Assembly (NCBI GenBank): GCA_016192075.1
Contig: JACPUU010000022.1
Location: 62,001-126,000, forward strand
From: Bacteroidota bacterium
GTDB taxonomy: Bacteria > Bacteroidota > Bacteroidia > Flavobacteriales_D > Crocinitomicaceae
Reading direction: 5' to 3'
Length of the DNA stretch: 64,000 bases
Shown here: piece after piece, positions 57,636 to 64,000 of the stretch
How positions within the stretch are numbered: position 1 is the first letter of the stretch
Layout of the letters: each line of letters starts with the position of its first letter
The notes under the pieces: model-generated
Seen by the model: only the letters and a program-made list of their open reading frames with translations
What the model was told of the DNA's origin: nothing
Databases searched by the model: none
Program-made: the position numbers and the translations under genes

Positions 57636-59456
57636 TTATCCCTGATTCACCGCATCAGACAAACAATACTCATTTTTAGCAATCAGCTTTTGAGCAATGG
57701 CCTGGCGGGCATCTTTGGTATTGTATGGTTCTATTTTGGTGAAGCGTTTCAGCCCCATCATCATCATACGCAATTCATCTTCGGTAACAAAAGCCATCAA
57801 CGCATCTTTGCCGGATTTGTTGATGCGGTCTGCAGCGTCAAAAATGAATGTTCTGACAATGGCAATATATTCCTGGCAGGCAGCTTCTCCTTTAATTTTT
57901 ACCATTTTTTCAACGCGTAGCAGAACCGATTCAGCAACGTATACATCATTCAGCATATCGGCTACATTCATCAGAATTTCCTGCTGTTTGGAAAGCTCCA
58001 TCATCAGTTTCTGAACTGCTGTGCCGGCTACCATCAATACCGCTTTTTTGAAATTGCGGATGTATGCTTTTTCAGCATCAAAAAGAGCTCCGCTGCTTTC
58101 TCCAAAATCAGGAATACTCATTAGTTCATTGGCAACAGCCATGGCCGGTGTCATTAAATCCAATTCTCCTTTCATGGCTTTTTTCAGAACCATGTCAACG
58201 GTCAGCAACCGGTTAATTTCATTGGTACCTTCAAAAATACGGTTGATGCGTGAATCACGGTAAGCACGCTCAACCGGCGATTCTGCCGAGAAGCCCATAC
58301 CACCATAAATCTGCACCGACTCATCTACACAAAAATCCAGTACTTCAGAGCCAACTACTTTCAGCATGGCACATTCAGGGGCAAACTGTTCAATTCCTTT
58401 CAGGGTTGCTTTTTGTTTGTCCATCCCTTCTTTCATGTACCCTTCAATGGCTGCTTCAATATCAAACGCAGCACGGTAAGTGGCTGATTCCAGCGCAAAT
58501 GTACGCACAGCCATTTCAGCAATTTTATGACGAATTGCACCATATTTAGAAATGGATCTTCCAAACTGCTCACGCTCGTTCGAATAATTCACCGCATGAT
58601 TGATAACGGCTTTTGATCCGCCCAAAACACCGCCCGCAAGCTTAATACGACCAATGTTAAGAATGTTCAGCGCAATTTTGAATCCCTGGTTTCGTTCACC
58701 CAATAAATTTTCAGCCGGTACTTTAACGTTGTTAAAAAATACCTGGCGGGTAGAAGATCCTTTAATACCCATTTTCTTTTCCTCAGCATTTAACGAAATG
58801 CCTTCAGAATTTGCCTCTACAATAAAGCCGGTAAGATTTTCATCCCCTTCAATTTTAGCAAAAACGGTAAACAGGTTCGCAAATCCACCATTGGTGATCC
58901 ACATTTTTTGTCCGTTCAGCGTATAGAATTTTCCATCAGCTGACAGCACTGCTTTTGTTTTACCCGAGTTGGCGTCAGAACCTGAGCCCGGCTCAGTAAG
59001 ACAATATGCTGCTTTCCATTCGCCGGTAGCTAATTTTGGAATGTATTTTTTCTTTTGTGCATCGTTTCCGTAATACAAAATAGGCAATGTTCCAATTCCG
59101 GTATGTGCCCCGTAGGCAACCGAAAATGAATGGCCGCGACCGGTGTATTCGGTTGCCAGCAGGGAGGTTGGAAAATCAACACCCATTCCGCCAAAATCAG
59201 CAGGAACAGACATTCCCAGCATTCCCAATTCTCCGGCTTTATCCAGCAGTTTTTGCATCAACCCTTCTTCCTGGTGATCAATTTTATCAAGGTTAGGTAA
59301 AACCTCTGCTTTGATAAAATCAAGGCACATCTGGGCAATCATTTTTTGCTCTTCGGTGTAATCTTCAGGCGTAAATATATTTTCACAAGCGGTTTCCCGG
59401 ATGATGAATTCTCCTCCTTTGATTGGTTTTTTAATCTCGTTCATAGTCGTAGTCAT
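57636..59456 (-). CDS. Acyl-CoA dehydrogenase with extended C-terminus
   Basis: A 606-residue flavoprotein. The ACAD core has YCLTEPGSGSDANSGKTKA, KMWITNGGFANLFTVFAK, and YGGMGFSAESPVERAYRDSRINRIFEGTNEINR with the catalytic-base glutamate region FEGTNEI. About 180 residues follow it, as in the VLCAD/ACAD9-like long enzymes. It oxidises acyl-CoA to enoyl-CoA in the first beta-oxidation step. It is the last gene of the operon. Two start codons, MTTTM, lie at 59456 and 59444. Confidence 0.93.
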   Translation of the reverse strand: MTTTMNEIKKPIKGGEFIIRETACENIFTPEDYTEEQKMIAQMCLDFIKAEVLPNLDKIDHQEEGLMQKLLDKAGELGMLGMSVPADFGGMGVDFPTSLLATEYTGRGHSFSVAYGAHTGIGTLPILYYGNDAQKKKYIPKLATGEWKAAYCLTEPGSGSDANSGKTKAVLSADGKFYTLNGQKMWITNGGFANLFTVFAKIEGDENLTGFIVEANSEGISLNAEEKKMGIKGSSTRQVFFNNVKVPAENLLGERNQGFKIALNILNIGRIKLAGGVLGGSKAVINHAVNYSNEREQFGRSISKYGAIRHKIAEMAVRTFALESATYRAAFDIEAAIEGYMKEGMDKQKATLKGIEQFAPECAMLKVVGSEVLDFCVDESVQIYGGMGFSAESPVERAYRDSRINRIFEGTNEINRLLTVDMVLKKAMKGELDLMTPAMAVANELMSIPDFGESSGALFDAEKAYIRNFKKAVLMVAGTAVQKLMMELSKQQEILMNVADMLNDVYVAESVLLRVEKMVKIKGEAACQEYIAIVRTFIFDAADRINKSGKDALMAFVTEDELRMMMMGLKRFTKIEPYNTKDARQAIAQKLIAKNEYCLSDAVNQG

Positions 59457-59513
59457 ATTAATTCAGTTTTATTTTCTTTTTCAGGATTCAGGAGTTAGCT
59501 GCTCTACTAAATT

Positions 59514-59972
59514 CTATAATTCAATATACATCAACTTATGAGGACCAATAACAGGTACTTCATAAATGTCTCCAAGCACTTTAAAATTCAATTTTTCGTA
59601 AAATCCGGTTGCTTTCAGGCGTGCATCACACCACAGCAATTTCACACCACGTTCTTTCAACTCTCTGATTCCACGGGCCACTATCGCCGCACCGGTTCCG
59701 GTTCCCTGAATTTCAGGATCAGTGGCCATAGCGCGCAAACGATATTGATTTTTTTCTTCAAATTTTGGATTTACTTCCACCAAAAAAGAAGCGGTTCCAA
59801 CTACTTTTCCATCTTTCATTGCTCCGACATGAAAGGCTCCCGGCTCTGTATCTGACGGCAAGGAACAATTTTCAACAACCTCTTTATGCGGCCATAGAAC
59901 TTTCAGACGCAATGCCCGGATATCACGGGGATCAATAATCTTAATTTCAATTTTTGTTTCTGTTTGATTCAT
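59514..59972 (-). CDS. GNAT family N-acetyltransferase
   Basis: A 152-residue GNAT-fold protein with the acetyl-CoA-binding loop RAMATDPEIQGTGTGAAIVARGIRELKERG and a late strand LLWCDARLKATGFYEKLNFKV. The substrate is unknown. It lies three bases from the thiolase gene and 57 from the dehydrogenase, so it is embedded in the beta-oxidation operon, which may mean that it uses or controls acyl-CoA, but that is inference. Confidence 0.82.
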   Translation of the reverse strand: MNQTETKIEIKIIDPRDIRALRLKVLWPHKEVVENCSLPSDTEPGAFHVGAMKDGKVVGTASFLVEVNPKFEEKNQYRLRAMATDPEIQGTGTGAAIVARGIRELKERGVKLLWCDARLKATGFYEKLNFKVLGDIYEVPVIGPHKLMYIEL

Positions 59973-59975
59973 GTT

Positions 59976-61154
59976 TTATAATACCTCAATAACACCGGCT
60001 GCACCCTGACCTGTACCCACGCACATGGTCACTACACCGTATTTTTTATTTCGTTTTTTTAATTCGTTGATGATTTGTACCGACAATTTTCCACCGGTGC
60101 AACCAAGCGGATGCCCCAGCGCAATGGCACCGCCGTTTACATTTACAATTTCAGGATTAATGCCTGTTTCACGAATAACGGCCAGTGATTGTGATGCAAA
60201 AGCCTCATTCAGTTCAACCAAATCAATATCGCTCAATTTGAGTCCGGCCATTTTTACTGCACCCGGAATTGCTTCTACCGGACCAATTCCCATAATACGC
60301 GGCTCAACTCCTACTACTTTGTATGAAAGCAAACGGGCAATGGGCTGAACGTTTAATTTTTTCACCATCTCTTCAGACATGATCATCAAAAAAGCAGCAC
60401 CGTCAGACATCTGCGATGAATTACCTGCCGTTACTGATCCTTTGGCATCAAATACCGGTTTAAGTGATGCCAGTGCATCATAGGTTGTTTCTTTACGCGG
60501 ACCTTCATCGTGTTTAACCACGTTTACTTTTTCGGCCCGTTTTCCGTTGGCATCCAGGTAAATTTCTGTTACGTTAACCGGAACAATGTCATCGTTGAAT
60601 CGGCCCTCAGCTTGTGCTTTCAGCGCTTTCAGGTGTGACTGCAACGAAAACTGATCCTGCTCATCACGTGATATTTTATATTGCGTGGCAACTGCCTCAG
60701 CGGTTGTACCCATTCCCCAATACCAATCAGGATGTACTTTTGAAACTTTTGGATTGGGAACAACCCGCCAGCCACCCATTTCAATTGCAGACATGGATTC
60801 TGCACCACCGGCAATAATTATTTCAGCCATTCCCGCCTGAATTTTGGCGGTTGCAATTGCCATGGATTCAAGACCTGACGAACAATAACGGTTTACAGTC
60901 ATACCCGGCACTTTGTCTGTATCCAACCCCATGAGTGAAATCAAGCGGGCCACATTGAGCCCCTGTTCAGCCTCAGGCATTGCATTTCCCACAATTACAT
61001 CATCAATCTGGTTTTTGTCCAGGTTTGGTATCTGGGCAACCAGGTGTTTAATCACATCGGCAGCCAGGTCATCAGGCCGGGTAAACCTGAATCCACCGCG
61101 TTTTGCCTTACCAACCGCCGTGCGGTAACCTTTTACAATATATGCTGTTCTCAT
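59976..61154 (-). CDS. fadA: Acetyl-CoA acyltransferase (3-ketoacyl-CoA thiolase)
   Basis: A 392-residue thiolase. The nucleophile is Cys91 in NRYCSSGLESMAIA, His348 is in GHPLGCTGG, and Cys378 is in MCVGTGQGAA, the complete thiolase triad. It cleaves 3-ketoacyl-CoA to acetyl-CoA and a shortened acyl-CoA. It lies between the multifunctional hydratase/dehydrogenase gene and the GNAT gene. A 73-base spacer precedes it in the operon. Confidence 0.95.
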   Translation of the reverse strand: MRTAYIVKGYRTAVGKAKRGGFRFTRPDDLAADVIKHLVAQIPNLDKNQIDDVIVGNAMPEAEQGLNVARLISLMGLDTDKVPGMTVNRYCSSGLESMAIATAKIQAGMAEIIIAGGAESMSAIEMGGWRVVPNPKVSKVHPDWYWGMGTTAEAVATQYKISRDEQDQFSLQSHLKALKAQAEGRFNDDIVPVNVTEIYLDANGKRAEKVNVVKHDEGPRKETTYDALASLKPVFDAKGSVTAGNSSQMSDGAAFLMIMSEEMVKKLNVQPIARLLSYKVVGVEPRIMGIGPVEAIPGAVKMAGLKLSDIDLVELNEAFASQSLAVIRETGINPEIVNVNGGAIALGHPLGCTGGKLSVQIINELKKRNKKYGVVTMCVGTGQGAAGVIEVL

Positions 61155-61227
61155 ATAATTTTTTTTTATCCTCCGAAACTTGCGCCACCGCTGAAACTAT
61201 AGGCGGCACGCGGTTAGTGAAGGAGGA
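61155..61227 (-). promoter_or_regulatory. Spacer with inverted repeat around an SD-like GGAGG before fadA
   Basis: On the minus strand ATCCTCC near the start of the spacer pairs with GGAGGAT about 18 bases before the fadA ATG. If the transcript folds this way, a GGAGG stretch that could act as ribosome binding site would be hidden. Bacteroidota rarely use strong SD sites, so the effect is uncertain. Confidence 0.3.
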
Positions 61228-63630
61228 TTAATTTCTCAATATTTTACCTTTTGTTACAATAGACTGAATGCGCTCCAGTGTTTTCTTTTTTGTACACAAA
61301 TCCAAAAATGCTTTTCGTTCCAGATCAAGCAGGTATTGTTCATCTACTTCGGATACTTCAGACAAGTCTCCGCCGGACAATACAAACCCTAATTTTTCAG
61401 AGATGTATGCATCGTGTTCAGAAATGTAATGCCCTTCTTTCATTGTACCGGCACCAACATATACGATACCTAACCCCTCCTGCCCCAGAACTGTAATGTT
61501 TTTAGGTTTGGCAGGCTGGGTATAGCCGGCATTATAAAGCGCCAGACACGCTTCTTTGGCACGCGTCAGCTGATAATCACGGTCAACTACAATTTCATCA
61601 ATTCCTTTTCTCAGATATCCAAGTTCAAATGCTTCTTCAGCCGAGGTAGAAACTTTTGCCTGTCCAATGGTAAGAAAGCTGTCGCGGAAACGGTTAATGC
61701 GCACATCTCCCGGTTTCATAGAATCAGAAAGCCGTTTCGCAAATTCTTTGGTTCCGCCACCACCCGGTATTAAGCCCACACCAAATTCAACAAGTCCCAT
61801 ATACAACTCAGCGTGTGCAATTACTTTATCAGCGTGCATAGACATTTCACAGCCGCCGCCCAATGCCATGTTATGCGGTGCTACAATTACCGGGCACGAT
61901 GAATAACGTACACGCATCATGGTATCCTGGAATTGTTTAATGGCAAAATTTAACTCGTCATACTCCTGGTCGGCCGCCATCATGAAAATCAAACCAACGT
62001 TTGCGCCCGCAGAAAAATTCTGACCGGTGTTGGAAATAACAACGCCTTTGTATTCTGTTTCAGCCAGGTCAATGGCTTTATTGATACCTTGTAATACGCC
62101 GCCGCCAATGGTATTCATTTTGGTATGAAATTCCACATTCAGAATTCCGTCTCCCAAATGCACAATATGACAATCTGCATTTTTCCAAACCGTGTTGGTG
62201 TCTCTCAAATTATCCAGGAACAGTAAGTTTTCAGTTCCAGGAATTGATTTATAGGTTTCGCTGGTAATGTCATAAAATTTGCGCACACCATTTTCTATTC
62301 TGAAGAATGATTTATTACCCGCAGCAATCATTTTTGTGACCCAGGCAGCCGGTGTTTTGCCATGTTCTTTCATCATGGCTATGCCTTTTTCAACACCCAG
62401 AATATCCCAGGTTTCAAAAGGGCCTAACTCCCAGCCAAAGCCGGCCTTGAGCGCATCGTCAATTTTATAAATATCATCGGTAATTTCAGGTATGCGGTAG
62501 GATACATACGAGAATAAACCTGAAAATAATTTTCTGAAAAACTGTCCAGCTTTGTCCTGTGCACCTAACAACATTTTGGTACGTGTTGCCAGATCATCTA
62601 CCGTTTTGGTTTGCGACAGAATTGGAAAATCAGATTTTTTCTTTGGTTCGTACTCCAGTGTTTTCAAATTCAGGGAGAGAATTTCGCTGTCAGCTCCTTT
62701 TGAAACTTTTTTGTAAAATCCTTGTTTTGTTTTTGAACCCAGCCATTTATTATCTATCATTTTTTTGATGTACGAAGGCAGTTTAAACTGGTCTTTTTCT
62801 TCGTCATTCGGTAAGTTGGCTGCCAGACCATTGGCCACGTGAACAAGCGTATCAAGCCCTACCACATCACAGGTTCTGAAGGTTGCTGATTTGGGTCTTC
62901 CTAAAACAGGTCCGGTTAATTTATCCACCTCATCAATGGTTAAGTCCATTTCTTCAACGGTGTGGAACAAAGACATAATAGCGTAAACACCTACCCGGTT
63001 GGCAATAAACGCCGGCGTATCTTTACACAATACGGTTTTCTTACCCAGGAAACGGGCGCCGTAATGCATCAGAAAATCGACAATTGCAGGATCTGTTTTT
63101 GGTGTTGGAATAATTTCAAGCAAACGCAGATAGCGTGGTGGATTAAAGAAATGCGTTCCGCAGAAATTTTTCTGAAAATCATCACTTCGTCCTTCTAACA
63201 TCAGGTGAATTGGAATACCGGATGTATTGGACGATATCAGCGTGCCTGGTTTTCTGAACCTGTCTGCTTTTTCAAGAATGAGCTGCTTAATATCCAGGCG
63301 TTCAACAACCACTTCAATAACCCAATCGTATGCATTTATTTTTGCAAAATCATCGTCAAAATTTCCGGTGGTGATTCTTTTTGCAAATACCGCATGATAA
63401 AGCGGGGCCGGTTTTGATTTAATGCAGTTGGTTAATGAATCATTGACAATGCGGTTTCTGACATTTTTATGCTCCAGGGATAGTCCTGACGCTTTTTCTT
63501 TATCATTCAGTTCACGCGGAACCATATCGAGCAATAACACTTCACAACCAATATTTGCAAAGTGGCAGGCAATGGCAGATCCCATAACACCTGAACCAAG
63601 AACCGCTACTTTTTTAATTTTTCTATTCAT
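61228..63630 (-). CDS. Fused 3-hydroxyacyl-CoA dehydrogenase / enoyl-CoA hydratase
   Basis: An 800-residue multifunctional enzyme. The N-terminal half is the dehydrogenase: VAVLGSGVMGSAIACHFANIGCEVLLLD (NAD fold) and FCGTHFFNPPRYLRLLEIIPTPKT. The C-terminal part is the hydratase/isomerase, with FSAGANVGLIFMM and PHNMALGGGCEMSMHADKVIAHAELYMGLVEFGVGLIPGGGGTKE containing the catalytic acidic residues. The domain order is reversed relative to E. coli FadB. It performs the second and third steps of beta-oxidation. It overlaps the marR gene by four bases. Confidence 0.92.
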   Translation of the reverse strand: MNRKIKKVAVLGSGVMGSAIACHFANIGCEVLLLDMVPRELNDKEKASGLSLEHKNVRNRIVNDSLTNCIKSKPAPLYHAVFAKRITTGNFDDDFAKINAYDWVIEVVVERLDIKQLILEKADRFRKPGTLISSNTSGIPIHLMLEGRSDDFQKNFCGTHFFNPPRYLRLLEIIPTPKTDPAIVDFLMHYGARFLGKKTVLCKDTPAFIANRVGVYAIMSLFHTVEEMDLTIDEVDKLTGPVLGRPKSATFRTCDVVGLDTLVHVANGLAANLPNDEEKDQFKLPSYIKKMIDNKWLGSKTKQGFYKKVSKGADSEILSLNLKTLEYEPKKKSDFPILSQTKTVDDLATRTKMLLGAQDKAGQFFRKLFSGLFSYVSYRIPEITDDIYKIDDALKAGFGWELGPFETWDILGVEKGIAMMKEHGKTPAAWVTKMIAAGNKSFFRIENGVRKFYDITSETYKSIPGTENLLFLDNLRDTNTVWKNADCHIVHLGDGILNVEFHTKMNTIGGGVLQGINKAIDLAETEYKGVVISNTGQNFSAGANVGLIFMMAADQEYDELNFAIKQFQDTMMRVRYSSCPVIVAPHNMALGGGCEMSMHADKVIAHAELYMGLVEFGVGLIPGGGGTKEFAKRLSDSMKPGDVRINRFRDSFLTIGQAKVSTSAEEAFELGYLRKGIDEIVVDRDYQLTRAKEACLALYNAGYTQPAKPKNITVLGQEGLGIVYVGAGTMKEGHYISEHDAYISEKLGFVLSGGDLSEVSEVDEQYLLDLERKAFLDLCTKKKTLERIQSIVTKGKILRN

Positions 63631-64000
63631 TTCTGATTCTCTTTTTTATCTACTAATAACTCTGTGAGTAATTCATCAATTTTATAACTTACATCGAAAA
63701 AGGCTGCAACTTTAGCTTTTGGAATGCGGTCATACAATTTCTGGTTAAAATCCAAAACCACATCGCGGGCAATTTTTCGCTTTTCAATACCTTCTTCAGT
63801 CAAAAAAACCAACGATTTGCGTTTATCCACTTTATCGGGTTCACGGTAAATAAGCCCTTTGTCTTCCATGCTTTTCAGCGTACGTGATAAACTCGTAGGC
63901 TCCATTCCCATTTTAGGTCCGAGGGATGTACTCGGTGTTCCGTCCCGCTCCACATTCATCAAAATGAATCCCCACGAAAAGGTCATCTTATATTTGGCCG
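63627..64000 (-). CDS. MarR family transcriptional regulator, 5' end outside window
   Basis: The frame is open to the right edge of the window, so the N-terminus is missing. The visible part is a winged helix: SLGPKMGMEPTSLSRTLKSMEDKGLIYREPDKVDKRKSLVFLTEEG, the recognition helix and wing of MarR proteins, followed by a dimerisation helix. As the first gene of the beta-oxidation operon it is a likely local regulator, probably sensing acyl-CoA or fatty acid; that is inferred from position. Confidence 0.85.
   Translation of the reverse strand, partial: AKYKMTFSWGFILMNVERDGTPSTSLGPKMGMEPTSLSRTLKSMEDKGLIYREPDKVDKRKSLVFLTEEGIEKRKIARDVVLDFNQKLYDRIPKAKVAAFFDVSYKIDELLTELLVDKKENQK

Noticed and set aside
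1-64000. tRNA or rRNA genes
   Set aside because: No cloverleaf, TTCGAATC-type T-loop in a plausible tRNA context, or rRNA-like conserved stretch was found on either strand by eye.

Overview
The window is chromosomal DNA from a member of the Bacteroidota, most likely a flavobacterial or Crocinitomicaceae-like lineage. The main evidence is: two secreted proteins with type IX secretion (T9SS) C-terminal sorting domains; a DUF6089/PorG-like barrel; a GldM-like C-terminal domain; a type B L31 - GlmU-family - lon gene order; a DnaE with an N-terminal exonuclease domain; a SiaB/SiaC pair; and many genes preceded by the Bacteroidota -7 box TAnnTTTG. No rRNA, tRNA, CRISPR array, prophage or intact transposase gene was seen. 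The species cannot be named from this sequence alone.

Layout. 0-2 kb (+): the end of an O-antigen ligase-like gene, surE and a small membrane protein. 1.8-11.5 kb (all -): a small lipoprotein, DciA-like DUF721 and recF, a WG-repeat protein, ruvX, two envelope proteins, HMG-CoA lyase and pyrD, a DUF6089 barrel, then an ECF sigma factor with a GldM-tailed membrane partner. 11.7-14.2 kb: sanA-like gene and two surface lipoproteins. 14.4-18.4 kb (+): rpmE2, a GlmU-family gene and lon. 18.5-23.7 kb (+): secreted T9SS proteins, a dihaem peroxidase, a YjdI ferredoxin-like protein and an SdiA-regulated-type protein. 23.8-28.5 kb: an A+T-richer accessory block (CPBP protease, S41 peptidase, esterase, lipoprotein). 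Its last three genes are bracketed by a 160-bp direct repeat.

28.7-41.3 kb: DoxX-like membrane protein, FkbM methyltransferase and glycosyltransferase, two small conserved unknowns, smpB, yqgE/algH, a rhomboid - aminotransferase - TPR operon, an L,D-transpeptidase, oligopeptidase B and a secreted unknown. 41.4-49 kb (all -): dnaE, a Ser/Thr-rich lipoprotein, a 2-Cys peroxiredoxin, a ZIP transporter and a methyltransferase. 49-56.5 kb (mostly +): siaB-siaC-coaE-nnrD operon, an opposed outer-membrane barrel, a second rhomboid, a MoxR ATPase and purB. 56.6-64 kb (all -): a second ECF sigma/zinc anti-sigma pair, then a beta-oxidation operon read marR - hydroxyacyl-CoA dehydrogenase/hydratase - thiolase - GNAT - acyl-CoA dehydrogenase.

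Most of the content is ordinary core genome. The less ordinary parts are (1) the low-GC block and its repeat pair, whose two copies each encode a similar short peptide resembling part of a REP-associated transposase; (2) a MITE-like element with 14-bp perfect terminal inverted repeats at 34.05-34.19 kb, related to sequences at 8.9 and 54.6 kb; (3) the ECF sigma - GldM-tailed protein - DUF6089 cluster, which may tie transcription to the T9SS; and (4) SiaB/SiaC without the phosphatase or cyclase partners of the known Sia pathway. Function calls come from reading motifs by eye; no database search was run.
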